Source: an uncultured Desulfobacterales bacterium
GTDB lineage: Bacteria; Desulfobacterota; Desulfobacteria; Desulfobacterales; UBA11574
Assembly (NCBI GenBank): GCA_937998305.1
Contig: CALLDL010000018.1
Coordinates: 1-64,000 of the forward strand
Direction of reading: 5' to 3'
Length of the DNA stretch: 64,000 bases
The notes below the pieces were generated by a model that was not told the DNA's origin, did not search any database, and saw only the letters and a program-made list of their open reading frames with translations. Of this stretch, positions 26,407-36,308 are shown one piece after another. Positions within the stretch are counted from its first letter, which is position 1, and every line of letters starts with the position of its first letter. A program made the translations under genes and the position numbers.

Positions 26407-27843
26407 CTAAAATTCTTTGCGTTTGTTCGATGGTAATACTCTCATCATTTCACGATATTTGGCCACGGTTCTTCGAGCAATACTAATATTTGACTCCTTA
26501 AGAAGTTTCGCGATTTTATCATCGCTGTATGGTTTTTTGGGATCTTCACCCTCAATAATCTGTCTTATCTTTTCTTGAACACTGGCAGAGGCGATAGCTT
26601 CGCCTTGGACCCGCTGGATAGAACTGTTAAAAAAATATTTCAATTCGAAAATACCACGCGGTGTATGGACATATTTGTTGGTTGTTACCCTGCTGATAGT
26701 CGATTCGTGCATTCCAATGTCTTCCGCAACATCTCTCAATACCATGGGTTTCAAGTATGCGATGCCCTTTTCAAAAAAACGTCGTTGAAACTTCAGTATA
26801 CTTTCCATCACTTTGTAAATGGTTTTCTGACGTTGATGGATACTTCGGATGAGCCATGTGGCGGATCGCATCTTTTCCTGAATATATTCCTTCGCATCGT
26901 CGGAAAAGGTTCCGCCTTCCTTGAAGGCGTTTTTGTAAAAATTGTTAACGTGCAGTCTTGGCATCCCATCATCGTTGACCAATATTACAAATTCATCTCC
27001 CAGTTTGTCGACAAAAACGTCGGGATTAATGTATTGGGCTTCTTCTTCGGCAAATTCTCTCCCGGGCTTTGGCTCTAAACTTTTGATCACTTTTACAGCA
27101 GTAATGACATCTTCGATGCTAACTTTTAGAGATTTTGTTATGGCCTTATAATTTTTATTTTCAAGATGATTGAGATGGTTTTCGATGATTTTGATCACAA
27201 TGGTATCGTCGAGTTTAAAATGCCTTGCCTGTATGAGCAGACATTCCCCTAAGTCTCTTGCGCACACACCCGTGGGATCAAATGTTTGCATTAGGGCTAA
27301 AATTTGTTCAATCTTGTCAGGATCAGAACCGCTCATAGTGGCTATATTTTCGATGGACGTATCCAGATAACCATCTTTATTTAGATTGCCGACGATAAGA
27401 CTTCCGATTTTTTCTTCCTCTTGGGTCGGAGATGTCATAAGAAGTTGCCAAAGCAAATGATCACGCAAAGATTCCTTGTGTGCTATAAAAGATTCGAAAT
27501 CTGGTGATTCTTTTCTTTCGGTCTCGAAATGGGTTTTGCCCGAAGAACTGTATTCATTGATATAATTGTCCCAGTCGATATCATCAGGGATATTTTCCTT
27601 TATCGTGACCTCTTCTGTTGGGGATGAGTCGGTAGATGCTTTATCAGGCTTTCCATCAGGGGATTCTTCAGCAGCAACTTCATGGATTTCCTCTTCCAGT
27701 GTCGGGTTTTCCTCGAGTTCTTGTCGAATCGTATCCAGAAGCTCAAGTCTTGACAGCTGCAGAAGCTTGATCGCCATCTGAAGCTGGGGGGTCATGATCA
27801 GCTGCTGAGTTAATTTCAACTGTTGTCGTAGTTCAAGGGCCAT
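26407..27843 (-). CDS. rpoN: RNA polymerase sigma-54 factor, 478 aa
   Basis: Directs RNA polymerase to -24/-12 promoters opened by AAA+ activators. The N-terminal Gln/Leu-rich region I (LRQQLKLTQQLIMTPQLQMAIKLLQ) is clear. An acidic linker, the core-binding domain and a helix-turn-helix (VAEDIGMHESTISRVTTNK) follow. The RpoN box is near the C-terminus (ARRTVAKYRE, 456-465). Length is normal. It lies directly after lptB, the conserved proteobacterial order. A strong candidate target promoter is at 60876 in this window. Confidence 0.97.
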   Translation of the reverse strand: MALELRQQLKLTQQLIMTPQLQMAIKLLQLSRLELLDTIRQELEENPTLEEEIHEVAAEESPDGKPDKASTDSSPTEEVTIKENIPDDIDWDNYINEYSSSGKTHFETERKESPDFESFIAHKESLRDHLLWQLLMTSPTQEEEKIGSLIVGNLNKDGYLDTSIENIATMSGSDPDKIEQILALMQTFDPTGVCARDLGECLLIQARHFKLDDTIVIKIIENHLNHLENKNYKAITKSLKVSIEDVITAVKVIKSLEPKPGREFAEEEAQYINPDVFVDKLGDEFVILVNDDGMPRLHVNNFYKNAFKEGGTFSDDAKEYIQEKMRSATWLIRSIHQRQKTIYKVMESILKFQRRFFEKGIAYLKPMVLRDVAEDIGMHESTISRVTTNKYVHTPRGIFELKYFFNSSIQRVQGEAIASASVQEKIRQIIEGEDPKKPYSDDKIAKLLKESNISIARRTVAKYREMMRVLPSNKRKEF

Positions 27844-27844
27844 T

Positions 27845-28567
27845 TTATAATTTAAACTCGTCTCCTAAGTATATCCGCCGAGCGGTTTTACTTGATACAA
27901 TCTTTTCCGGAGATCCGGATTCGATGATCTTGCCGTCATTTAATATATACGCTTTGTCACAGGCTTCAAGTGTTTCTCTCACATTATGATCCGAGATAAG
28001 AATACCTATACCTCTATTTTTAAGATGCTCGATGATGTTTTTGATGTCGATTACAGCCAATGGGTCTATGCCCGCAAAAGGTTCATCAAGAAGAATGAAT
28101 GAAGGATTTGTGGCCAGCGCGCGTGTAATTTCGAGCCGCCGCCTTTCTCCACCTGAGAGTAGATTGGCCTTTTGGTTCATCAGGTGTTTTATTCCGAGTT
28201 CATCAAGTAGCATATCTGCCCGTTCTTCCTGCTCTAACTTAGAGATAGACAACGTTTCAAGAATTGCCATGATATTTTGTTTTACAGTCAGTTTTTTAAA
28301 TACCGACGTCTCTTGGGGAAGATATCCGACGCCCCTGCGTGCTCTCAGATACATAGGATACGTCGTTATGTCTTCATCATCAAGAAATACGTGTCCTTTA
28401 TCGGGCTTTATCATTCCAATGGTCATATAAAAGGTTGTGGTTTTGCCTGCGCCGTTTGGGCCGAGGAGGCCAACAACACGGTTGTTTTTTATTTTCATGT
28501 TAACGGAATTTACTACCTGTTTCCCATTATATATTTTGACCAAATTTTCAAGCGACAATGTTGCCAA
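27845..28567 (-). CDS. lptB: LPS export ABC transporter ATP-binding protein LptB, 240 aa
   Basis: Cytoplasmic ATPase of the LptB2FGC complex that extracts LPS from the inner membrane. Walker A is GPNGAGKT (36-43). The signature is LLSGGERRR, and Walker B FILLDEPFAG is followed by the H-loop SDHNVRETL. The start is TTG at 28567, immediately next to the lptA stop, indicating coupling. lptF and lptG are not in the window. Confidence 0.97.
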   Translation of the reverse strand: MATLSLENLVKIYNGKQVVNSVNMKIKNNRVVGLLGPNGAGKTTTFYMTIGMIKPDKGHVFLDDEDITTYPMYLRARRGVGYLPQETSVFKKLTVKQNIMAILETLSISKLEQEERADMLLDELGIKHLMNQKANLLSGGERRRLEITRALATNPSFILLDEPFAGIDPLAVIDIKNIIEHLKNRGIGILISDHNVRETLEACDKAYILNDGKIIESGSPEKIVSSKTARRIYLGDEFKL

Positions 28568-29149
28568 TTATTTTATACCCTTTTGCCCCGAATAAAACAC
28601 TGCTTCCACTCGTCTTTTATTCCCACTTTCAACACTAATGCGCCCGTCTATTCTGTAAAATGTTATTTTTTCTCCAGAAATAGAATCATTTTCACTTATG
28701 ATCTTTGAGTTGTTTCCCGACAAAACAAGCACCATAGTTTCTGTATTGTATACGGCCTCTTGAGCAGTTGCAACCCTGTTGTCAAATTTTATTTCAACGT
28801 TACCCTTTGCAACGATTTTGTGTATCGATTCATTGCTCACGGAAAGGGATCCTTTATTAGCAGTATTTTTTTTATAAAAAATTTTGAGACTATCTGAAGT
28901 AATAACGCTTTCTTCCTGGGTTGCCTTTACATGCCCTATAAATTCGGCATAACCGGCTTTTTTTTCAGCGATCAGCTTGTCTGATGTAATATGAATGGCT
29001 CCGTTTCCCCCGGGACCTTTTTTTTTCGGATTGCGCGACGTATCGTCAGCATTCGCCATATGTGTTAAAAAGCAAAAGATAAGCAAAAAAAGCACGGCCC
29101 AATATCGCAACGCTTTGAAATAATGTTTATTAAAGTGTGAATTGCTCAC
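28568..29149 (-). CDS. lptA: LPS transport periplasmic protein LptA, 193 aa
   Basis: Periplasmic bridge protein for LPS transport (OstA/LptA fold). A signal segment (hydrophobic about 16-30, ending near MANA) is followed by the beta-jellyroll: GAIHITSDKLIAEKKAGYAEF, then GHVKATQEES and GNVEIKFDNRVATAQEAVY. The start is GTG and overlaps lptC by 20 bp. Sequence identity in this family is low. The call rests on the fold pattern plus its place between lptC and lptB. Confidence 0.9.
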   Translation of the reverse strand: MSNSHFNKHYFKALRYWAVLFLLIFCFLTHMANADDTSRNPKKKGPGGNGAIHITSDKLIAEKKAGYAEFIGHVKATQEESVITSDSLKIFYKKNTANKGSLSVSNESIHKIVAKGNVEIKFDNRVATAQEAVYNTETMVLVLSGNNSKIISENDSISGEKITFYRIDGRISVESGNKRRVEAVFYSGQKGIK

Positions 29150-29714
29150 TAAAAGTTCCTTTTACTTTTCCTTCAAACAACGCCTTGTTGGTGTTTAAAT
29201 TTAATGACATGGAATCAGCAACAAGCTCAAATAAATTCCCTGTAATGTTAACCGGAACTTTTGAAAAAATAATTCGCTTGTCATGGTTGTAATATAAGTT
29301 TTCACATCTTAGTTGATAATCTTTATTTCTTGCAACAACATTACCGTATATTTCCATGTCGTTAGAATCAGTTTTCAAAATTCCTTGATTTGCTGTTATA
29401 TAAACCATGGTTTCATCTTTAAGATAAAATGTCACAGACAGATCCTTGAAAATTGCCTGGCTATCTTTATCCATATAATCTGCAGAGGCAGCGTCCAGAC
29501 TCCATTCTTTTCTTCCATTTCGGGTAGCTGTTTGATGCGCCTTGCCGATGGAGATATTTGCTTTGCTTTGACCGATGGACACAGAGATGTCATTTTTTTC
29601 TAAAATATGGCGATATTGCAAAAAAACTGTTAAAATGACACCAAATGTCAGAAAAATAAAAGAAATCAAAAAAAATTTCAACTTTTTCTGATACGTGTTT
29701 TTTATGAATTTCAT
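29130..29714 (-). CDS. lptC: LPS export inner-membrane protein LptC, 194 aa
   Basis: Bitopic protein that links the LptBFG transporter to LptA. There is one N-terminal transmembrane helix (about 13-32). A periplasmic jellyroll follows, with WSLDAASADYMDKDSQAIFKD, then GNVVARNKDYQLRCENLYYN. Length is as expected (about 190 aa). It sits between kdsC and lptA in the standard kdsC-lptC-lptA-lptB-rpoN order. Confidence 0.92.
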   Translation of the reverse strand: MKFIKNTYQKKLKFFLISFIFLTFGVILTVFLQYRHILEKNDISVSIGQSKANISIGKAHQTATRNGRKEWSLDAASADYMDKDSQAIFKDLSVTFYLKDETMVYITANQGILKTDSNDMEIYGNVVARNKDYQLRCENLYYNHDKRIIFSKVPVNITGNLFELVADSMSLNLNTNKALFEGKVKGTFSEQFTL

Positions 29715-29715
29715 G

Positions 29716-30228
29716 CTAAAAACGTTCCAGAATGTTTTCCCATAGACCTTTAGCTTTTAATATCGCCTCACAAGCTTCTCTTACAGCCCCGTGCCCACCT
29801 TTGGCAGATGTTACCATATCCGCATTGTCAAGGATCGTTTTATGCGCATCTCTGACGGCAATTGAGAGCCCTATTATTTTCATCAGCGCAAGATCAGGCA
29901 GATCATCGCCGATAAAGGCAACTTCTTCAGCAGACACACCGGTTTGATCCAACAGCGCATCAAGTACATCGATCTTATTCCCGACACCATCGCAAATAAG
30001 GTCAATACCAAGATCTTTACATCGGCTATAAAGCGCATTTGAGCGTCTGCCGGTTACGATACCCAGATGAATTCCAGCCTCCATAAGGAGTCTTATGCCG
30101 AGGCCGTCCTTTACGTTAAAGACTTTTGTCTCTTCGCCGTTATCGTTATAAATTATTCCGCCATCAGTGAGAACGCCGTCAACATCAAGAAGAAGTAGTT
30201 TGATCCTTTTTAGTTTGCTTAAAACCAT
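29716..30228 (-). CDS. kdsC: 3-deoxy-D-manno-octulosonate 8-phosphate phosphatase, 170 aa
   Basis: Small HAD phosphatase of Kdo synthesis that hydrolyses Kdo-8-phosphate. Motif I is LLLDVDGVLTDG (nucleophile Asp15, Asp17). Motif II is GIVTGRRSNAL and motif IV is AFIGDDLPDLALM. The glycine-rich GGHGAVREACE tail typical of KdsC is present. The lack of a cap domain fits the tetrameric C0 class. A 339-bp gap separates it from kdsA. Confidence 0.96.
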   Translation of the reverse strand: MVLSKLKRIKLLLLDVDGVLTDGGIIYNDNGEETKVFNVKDGLGIRLLMEAGIHLGIVTGRRSNALYSRCKDLGIDLICDGVGNKIDVLDALLDQTGVSAEEVAFIGDDLPDLALMKIIGLSIAVRDAHKTILDNADMVTSAKGGHGAVREACEAILKAKGLWENILERF

Positions 30229-30567
30229 ATAATTGAACGTCTCGAAAATTCTACAACCTTAAGAATTCACTTGTCATTTAATGAAATTCTATTCATGCCG
30301 CCGATATGGAAGAATGGAATGTTGGAATGCTGGAATATTGGGAATAAGAGCGGAAATAAATAATTTAAATTGTCAAAAAATCTTTCAAACCCATCATTCC
30401 ATTACGCCATTACTCCAATCTGGGCGAAGCCCCTAACTTGCACTTTTATGTTAATCGATATTAAATTTATCGTAATTTTAACGGATAAACTTTAGTTAAC
30501 TTTTAAGTTGAGCCTGGGACTTCACATGGGAAACTTAATTTGTGTCCAATAGATTTATGGATGAACA
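30229..30567. other. Gap between kdsA and kdsC
   Basis: Non-coding. From about 30300 it holds a run of GGAATG / TGGAATA units whose rough inverse (CATTCCATTACGCCATTACTCC) follows at about 30392. Similar ATTCCA runs occur at 4330-4355 and 51700-51740, so this is a dispersed intergenic element. No terminator with a U-run is visible. Confidence 0.45.
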
Positions 30568-31389
30568 CTAACTAAACAAAGCCTTTCGAATCGCTTTAAG
30601 CTGATAAAGCAATTCATATAAGGTGTTAAGCTCTAATGAGTTTGGCCCGTCACACAACGCTTTGTCGGGGTCAGGGTGAACTTCCATAAATATGCCGTCT
30701 ACACCGGCAGCCACTGCCGCACTGGCAAGAGTTGATGCAAATTCACGCTGTCCCCCGGAACTTGTGCCGGCCCCGCCGGGAAGTTGGATGCTGTGCGTTG
30801 CATCAAATATCACAGGCCAGCCTGTGTCCTGCATTATTTTTATGCCGCGAAAATCGACCACGAGGTTGTTATATCCAAACATTGTTCCCCGTTCTGTTAG
30901 CAAAATCTGATTGTTTCCGGTAGCAGTCACCTTTTCCACAACATTTTGTATATCCCATGGGGCAAGAAATTGCCCTTTCTTAATATTAAGTGGCTTTCCA
31001 GTTTTGGCAACTTCTTTAATAAAGTCAGTTTGCCTGCACAAAAAAGCAGGAATCTGAATGACATCCAAAACACTTGCTGCATCAGCAATTTCGGATATCC
31101 TGTGAACATCCGAAATAATCGCAAGATCGAGTTCCGATTTGATCCGATCTAAGATTTTGAGCCCATCCGTTAATCCGGGTCCCCTGAAGGAATTAATGGA
31201 TGTTCGGTTCGCTTTGTCATAAGACGCTTTAAAGATAAAAGGGATATTCAATCGGGCAGTTAACTCTTTCAGAAATGATGCTGTTTGAAACGTCGTTTCA
31301 TAATTTTCTATAACACAAGGGCCTGAGATCAAAATCAATTGAGATCCTTGTCCGATTGAGATATTACCTGTTTTAACAATATTGCCCAT
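30568..31389 (-). CDS. kdsA: 3-deoxy-8-phosphooctulonate synthase (Kdo-8-P synthase), 273 aa
   Basis: Condenses phosphoenolpyruvate with arabinose 5-phosphate to Kdo-8-P. Visible motifs are ISGPCVIEN, FKASYDKANRTS, SFRGPGL, FLCRQTDF and NIKKGQFLAPWD, then DATHSIQLPGG and GIFMEVHPDPDKALCDGPN. The Cys in GPC, in place of the Asn of E. coli KdsA, marks the metal-dependent class II enzyme. That is an inference from family knowledge. It is transcribed toward kdsC. Confidence 0.97.
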   Translation of the reverse strand: MGNIVKTGNISIGQGSQLILISGPCVIENYETTFQTASFLKELTARLNIPFIFKASYDKANRTSINSFRGPGLTDGLKILDRIKSELDLAIISDVHRISEIADAASVLDVIQIPAFLCRQTDFIKEVAKTGKPLNIKKGQFLAPWDIQNVVEKVTATGNNQILLTERGTMFGYNNLVVDFRGIKIMQDTGWPVIFDATHSIQLPGGAGTSSGGQREFASTLASAAVAAGVDGIFMEVHPDPDKALCDGPNSLELNTLYELLYQLKAIRKALFS

Positions 31390-31674
31390 TGCTTCTAAAA
31401 CCCTTTAAAAAGCCATATGTCACCGATTTTCTGTGATTCATGTCGGTGGTAAGCACTTTTTGTGAATGTATCAACCTGGAAATTTTTATACTCAGATCGT
31501 ATGTTGATTTATTTATAATTGTCAATCTTTGTCATTTTGTGCTTTAATCCGTTAACATTTATCGCGCATATGGGTAAAAGTCAAGAAACGAAAAAAGGAA
31601 AACAGTCCTTGATTACTGCCTTTTTTGCTGTTATTATCGACAATTTATAAAAAAGAAAGGGTTTCTTTAACCTA

Positions 31675-33051
31675 TTGAAAACTGTTAAAAAAATCATAAA
31701 ATCAAGGTTTGTCCTGCTGGTCTGCATCATCGTTCTTTTGCCTGTTGCATGGATCGTCGTGGGAAAGCTCGAAGGCAAAAAGCCTTCTATCCTTATAGAG
31801 TTTCCATCCCAGTATATTGGCAAGACCCAAACACTTTCTGTTACCGTATCTGACGCTCAAAGCGGTGTCCGAAAAGTATGGATCGGACTTGTTAAAGACG
31901 GCAAAGAAACTGTTTTGCTTCAGAAACATTTGCCCTCTGCAGGTATTATTAGTGGCGGGGAAAAGCAAGGGGCATCCTTTAACGTCAAAATTGAGCCTGA
32001 GAGCCTGGGAATTACCGACGGTAAGGCTATTTTGAGAATGGTTGCAAAGGATTTTTCCTGGCGGAGTTGGCTTAGCGGAAACACGACGTATTTGGAAAAG
32101 GATGTCTTCATCGATACAATACCCCCTGATCTGGATGTTCTTTCTAAGATCCATAATGTCAGTCAGGGGGGGACCGGACTTGTGATTTACAGATTATCCG
32201 AGCCATGCATGAATAGCGGTGTCACTGTGGGCGAAAATTTTTTTCCTGGATATACGGGATATTTTAAGGATAAAAATTTGTTTATGGCTTTTTTCACGCT
32301 GAATTACAAGCAGGGGCCGGGCACCAATATCTTTGTTAAGGCAACCGATTTTGCTGGTAACAACACCAGGGCAGGGTTCCCATATTATATTAAAAAAAGA
32401 AAATTTAAAAAGGTTTTCATTAAAATTTCAGATAGTTTTCTGAATTGGAAGATGCCGGAATTCAATATCGATGTTTCCCCTGACTCTGAAACACCCATGG
32501 TCGACAAATTTCTTAAGATTAATCGTGAGCTTCGGAATTCCAATGGAAGGCAACTGTCAGAGATTGTTAGTAAAACAGATGAGAAAATATATTGGAATGG
32601 TGCATTTCTGAGGCTTCCCAATTCAGCAAGAAAAGCCAATTTCGCCGATCATCGTAAATATAAATATAAAGATCAGATCATTGATCAACAGGTCCACCTG
32701 GGCCTTGATCTGGCCTCGGTTGCACACTCACCGGTTCCGTCCTCAAACAACGGGAAGGTTGTCTTTGCCGGATATCTCGGCATTTACGGGAAAACAGTGG
32801 TCATAGATCATGGCCTTGGATTGTTCAGTACGTATTCACATTTAAGCTCTTTTGAAGTCAAACAGGGGAAGGTGATAGCTAAAGGTGAAGTCATCGGCCG
32901 TACTGGAAGTACGGGACTAGCAGGAGGGGATCACCTACATTTTGGAATAATTGTTCATAACACCTTTGTGAATCCTGTCGAATGGTGGGATGCAACCTGG
33001 ATAAAGAACAATATTTCGACGAAAATTGAAACCATTAAATCTTTATATTAG
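31675..33051 (+). CDS. Membrane-anchored M23 (LytM) peptidase, 458 aa
   Basis: Peptidoglycan endopeptidase-like protein. The N-terminal helix (about 12-30) anchors it in the inner membrane with the rest in the periplasm. About 40-290 is a beta-rich region with two Ig-like segments (LSVTVSDAQSGVRKVWIGL, KATDFAGNNTRAGFPYY). The C-terminal LytM domain shows the zinc ligands in HLGLDLA and HLHFGI, so it appears catalytically competent. The start is TTG at 31675, since the anchor helix would be cut by later starts. It is a lone gene divergent from kdsA. Confidence 0.88.
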   Translation: MKTVKKIIKSRFVLLVCIIVLLPVAWIVVGKLEGKKPSILIEFPSQYIGKTQTLSVTVSDAQSGVRKVWIGLVKDGKETVLLQKHLPSAGIISGGEKQGASFNVKIEPESLGITDGKAILRMVAKDFSWRSWLSGNTTYLEKDVFIDTIPPDLDVLSKIHNVSQGGTGLVIYRLSEPCMNSGVTVGENFFPGYTGYFKDKNLFMAFFTLNYKQGPGTNIFVKATDFAGNNTRAGFPYYIKKRKFKKVFIKISDSFLNWKMPEFNIDVSPDSETPMVDKFLKINRELRNSNGRQLSEIVSKTDEKIYWNGAFLRLPNSARKANFADHRKYKYKDQIIDQQVHLGLDLASVAHSPVPSSNNGKVVFAGYLGIYGKTVVIDHGLGLFSTYSHLSSFEVKQGKVIAKGEVIGRTGSTGLAGGDHLHFGIIVHNTFVNPVEWWDATWIKNNISTKIETIKSLY

Positions 33052-33113
33052 TAGACCGGTTTTTAGGCGATTATCAGTAGAATTATGCTTTATGTGGTAA
33101 AATAATTCATTTT

Positions 33114-33184
33114 CGCCATCAAGGCGCCAAGACCCTAAGAAAAAATAACAAAAGATATACTTTGTGCCTTCCTGCCTTTTTGGC
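33114..33184. repeat. GCCA...AAGGCGCCAAGACC inverted repeat
   Basis: CGCCATCAAGGCGCCAAGAC is followed 35 bp later by CTTTGTGCCTTCCTGCC, its rough inverse. A better-preserved member of the same family is at 61191-61262. It lies between the M23 gene and HcyBio. Confidence 0.45.
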
Positions 33185-33264
33185 AGACAGTTTTTAATTC
33201 CGGTTTATGCGCATTAGGGATTTATTAACTTTAATTTTTAATGAACAGCAGTAAAGAGCAACCA

Positions 33265-34434
33265 ATGAAAAAACATAAAATTAATAAGTCATACCAGGAT
33301 ATTAATGAAAGGATCAGGACCGGAGAGGTTGTTGTTGTAACCGCCGAGGAGATCATAGATATTGTCAAAAAAGAAGGACCGGTTGAGGCGGCAAGGCGTG
33401 TAGACGTTGTTACGACCGGCACATTTGCGCCAATGTGTTCATCGGGTGCATTTGTAAACTTCGGACACTCTGTTCCAAGGATAAAAGCATCAAATGTTTG
33501 GTTGAACAATGTACCGGCATACGCCGGCATTGCAGCGGTAGATTGCTATATTGGCGTCACTCAACCTTGTGAGGATGATCCGCTGAACAAGGTCTATCCC
33601 GGTGAATTTAACTATGGCGGAGGACATGTTATTCAAGATCTGGTGGCAGGAAAGAAGGTCCATTTAAAGGCCGATGCCTACGGGACAGACTGCTATCCTA
33701 AAAGGATTGTTGAAAAGGAAATTTCATTGCGAAAACTTCCCAATGCCATACTCTGTAATCCTCGAAACGGATATCAAAACTATAACTGTGCCGTGAATCT
33801 TACGAATAAAACAGTCTACACCTACATGGGCGCTTTGAAACCTAGAGCTGCCAATGCAAATTATTGCTCGGCCGGACAACTCAGTCCGCTTTTAAATGAT
33901 CCCTATTATAAGACCATCGGCCTGGGCACTAGAATTTTTCTTGGTGGAGCAGAAGGATATGTTACCTGGTCCGGCACACAACACAACCCAAGAGTTGAAA
34001 GAACAAAAAAGGGTTTCCCTAATACACCTGCCGGCACGCTGTGGGTTATGGGAGATCTCAAAAAAATGAAACCAAAGTGGCTCATGGGTGTGAGTATTCA
34101 GGGATATGGGTGTTCACTTTCCTTGGGGCTGGGCATACCCATCCCCATACTTAACGAGGAGATTGTACAATACACCGCGATATCGGACGAGGAGCTGTTT
34201 ACCCAGATTGCCGACTATGGACATGATTATGCAAACGGCATTTCAAAAAGCTACGGCCAGGTCAGCTACGCAGAACTAAAGAGCGGCCATATCAAATTTA
34301 GAGGAGAAGAAATACCCACGGCTCCGCTGTCCAGCATCGTGAGAGCACGTGAAATTGCCGAAATGCTAAAAAGGTGGATTTTAAAGGGCAAATTTTTAAT
34401 CGGAGAACCGCAGTTTACGTTACCAATACGATGA
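33265..34434 (+). CDS. HcyBio (DUF39) homocysteine biosynthesis protein, 389 aa
   Basis: Matches the HcyBio family, which in anaerobes lacking the usual homocysteine enzymes is needed to make homocysteine from aspartate semialdehyde and sulfide. The family start INERIRTGEVVVVTAEE is clear. So are TTGTFAPMCSSGAF, GGGHVIQDLVAGK, RNGYQNYNCAVN, NYCSAGQLSPLLNDP and FLGGAEGYVTWSGTQHNP. I choose the ATG at 33265 because AAAGAG lies 6 nt upstream; an ATG at 33241 has no ribosome site. The NIL/ferredoxin partner often found beside it is not present here. Confidence 0.88.
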   Translation: MKKHKINKSYQDINERIRTGEVVVVTAEEIIDIVKKEGPVEAARRVDVVTTGTFAPMCSSGAFVNFGHSVPRIKASNVWLNNVPAYAGIAAVDCYIGVTQPCEDDPLNKVYPGEFNYGGGHVIQDLVAGKKVHLKADAYGTDCYPKRIVEKEISLRKLPNAILCNPRNGYQNYNCAVNLTNKTVYTYMGALKPRAANANYCSAGQLSPLLNDPYYKTIGLGTRIFLGGAEGYVTWSGTQHNPRVERTKKGFPNTPAGTLWVMGDLKKMKPKWLMGVSIQGYGCSLSLGLGIPIPILNEEIVQYTAISDEELFTQIADYGHDYANGISKSYGQVSYAELKSGHIKFRGEEIPTAPLSSIVRAREIAEMLKRWILKGKFLIGEPQFTLPIR

Positions 34435-34535
34435 CAGGTAATAGGTTATAGGTAATAGGTAATGGGTTGACAGAATAGAATGCCCCATGATCCAGTACCT
34501 ATAACCAATAACCCATCACCCATTACCTGGTTTTT
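34435..34535 (+). repeat. Imperfect palindrome of GGTAATAGGT units, possible terminator
   Basis: CAGGTAATAGGTTATAGG with GGTAATGGGTT on the left is matched by ACCCATCACCCATTACCTGG on the right, followed by TTTTTTT. It separates HcyBio from thpR. It is long for a terminator and built of tandem near-repeats, so it is probably an interspersed element that also terminates. Confidence 0.55.
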
Positions 34536-34537
34536 TT

Positions 34538-35107
34538 ATGTCGGAAACCATTCGAACGTTTATAGCCATTGAGATTCCGGGGAACATTATTTCCAAAATC
34601 CGTGAACTTCAGGAAGGCATAAAAGTTTATGGTCTTAAAATTAGATGGGTACGGTCCGAAAACATTCATCTGACCTTAAAATATCTAGGGGATGTCGAAG
34701 CGGTTAAAATCGGTGAAATTGCTGAGGCCATATCTAAAACCGTGGAGGGATATATACCGATATCTCTTAAGGCAAAAGGTATTGGTGTTTTTCCGGGTAT
34801 AAAACGTCCCCGTGTTTTATGGGTTGGTCTCACAGGTCAACTTGAATCTTTGGTGAGACTGCAAAAAACACTGGATGAAAATTTAAAGGTGCTTGGTTTC
34901 CCCGGGGAGAAAAGACCTTTCAAGGGCCACCTCACCATGGGACGTATAAAGGCTAAAATCGATGTGAAAAAGTTCGGTGATGCACTGATGGCATTTAGAA
35001 GCTTTGAACCCGAAACATTTACTGCCAGCCAAATTATTTTGTACAAAAGCGAATTGAAGCCATCAGGCGCTGTTTATACAAAACTGTCGAGTGCATCTTT
35101 GGGTTAA
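34538..35107 (+). CDS. thpR: RNA 2',3'-cyclic phosphodiesterase ThpR, 189 aa
   Basis: 2H phosphoesterase of the LigT family. The two catalytic HxTx motifs are HLTLKYLG (about residues 43-50) and HLTMGRIK (about 128-135). The N-terminus [11 protein letters not shown] is typical. Length is right. In bacteria it opens 2',3'-cyclic phosphates on RNA; the physiological role is not settled. It is upstream of recA with a 134-bp gap. Confidence 0.93.
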   Translation: MSETIRTFIAIEIPGNIISKIRELQEGIKVYGLKIRWVRSENIHLTLKYLGDVEAVKIGEIAEAISKTVEGYIPISLKAKGIGVFPGIKRPRVLWVGLTGQLESLVRLQKTLDENLKVLGFPGEKRPFKGHLTMGRIKAKIDVKKFGDALMAFRSFEPETFTASQIILYKSELKPSGAVYTKLSSASLG

Positions 35108-35241
35108 TACCTCAAGTTTTGCACCATGATTTTACGTTAAAAAATTTCCCGGCCTACTATGCTGTATGTATTTTTCTTATAAATAGGGTGCGAAGCCCGA
35201 GTGGTAAATTAAACAGAATCGTTGATCGATCGGAGGGAACA

Positions 35242-36270
35242 ATGAGCATTTCACCGGACAAAGAAAAAGCAGTAAAAACCGCCATGGTTCAGATAGAACG
35301 GCAGTTCGGCAAGGGTTCTATTATGATGCTGGGCAGCAGCAAGATTATCGATGTGCCGGTCATATCAACCGGGTCCCTTGCGCTTGATAAAGCACTGGGT
35401 ATCGGTGGACTTCCCAGAGGCAGAGTGATTGAAATTTATGGTCCTGAATCTTCCGGTAAAACCACGCTTGCGCTTCATGCGGTTGCAGAAGCCCAGAGAC
35501 AGGGTGGTGTTGTTGCTTTTATTGACGCTGAGCACGCCTTAGATACTTCCTATGCCAGACAACTCGGGGTCAATTGCGACGATCTGCTGGTGGCTCAACC
35601 GGATACGGGGGAACAGGCACTTGAAATTGCGGATATGCTTGTCCGGAGCGGTGCATTGGACATCATTGTGATTGACTCTGTTGCCGCACTTGTACCCAGG
35701 GCTGAGATAGAAGGCGAAATGGGGGATTCCCACATGGGACTTCAGGCCAGGCTAATGTCTCAGGCGTTGAGGAAATTAACCGGTACCATCAGCAAGACGA
35801 TGACCTCGGTGATTTTTATTAACCAGATTCGCATGAAAATCGGTGTTGTATTCGGAAATCCTGAGACAACGACCGGCGGTAATGCCCTTAAATTCTATTC
35901 TTCAGTCAGACTCGACATCCGCCGCATCGGCGCCATAAAGGATGGACAGGAGATTGTGGGTAACCGAACCCGAGTGCGTGTTGTAAAGAATAAAATGGCG
36001 CCACCTTTCACTGATGCTGAATTTGACATCCTGTATGGAGAAGGAATATCACCGACGGCAGATCTAATCGATACCGGAGTTATGGCCGGCATCATAGAAA
36101 AAAGCGGTTCATGGTATTCGTATGATGGAGAAAGGGTCGGTCAGGGCCGTCGGAACGCACAAAATTTTCTTAAAGATAATCCGGATATTTACAATTCAGC
36201 ATTAAACAAAGTCAAAGAGGCATTGGGCCTTTCGAAGAAGAAACACGAAGGCACTGAAAGTGATTCGTGA
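35242..36270 (+). CDS. recA: Recombinase RecA, 342 aa
   Basis: DNA strand-exchange ATPase and SOS co-protease. Walker A GPESSGKT is at 67-74. Also visible are the conserved opening [38 protein letters not shown], and the L2 region around [22 protein letters not shown]. The start at 35242 has CGGAGGG eight bases before it; upstream in-frame codons are not RecA. The next gene is alaS, the frequent proteobacterial order, but recX is missing between them. I see no clear LexA box. Confidence 0.98.
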   Translation: MSISPDKEKAVKTAMVQIERQFGKGSIMMLGSSKIIDVPVISTGSLALDKALGIGGLPRGRVIEIYGPESSGKTTLALHAVAEAQRQGGVVAFIDAEHALDTSYARQLGVNCDDLLVAQPDTGEQALEIADMLVRSGALDIIVIDSVAALVPRAEIEGEMGDSHMGLQARLMSQALRKLTGTISKTMTSVIFINQIRMKIGVVFGNPETTTGGNALKFYSSVRLDIRRIGAIKDGQEIVGNRTRVRVVKNKMAPPFTDAEFDILYGEGISPTADLIDTGVMAGIIEKSGSWYSYDGERVGQGRRNAQNFLKDNPDIYNSALNKVKEALGLSKKKHEGTESDS

Positions 36271-36308
36271 ATCGAAACGTTTATTACAATTCTAAAATGG
36301 AGTGAAGC

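Noticed and set aside
26575..27078. A 167-codon open frame on the plus strand
   Set aside because: It is antisense to rpoN, whose motifs are unmistakable.
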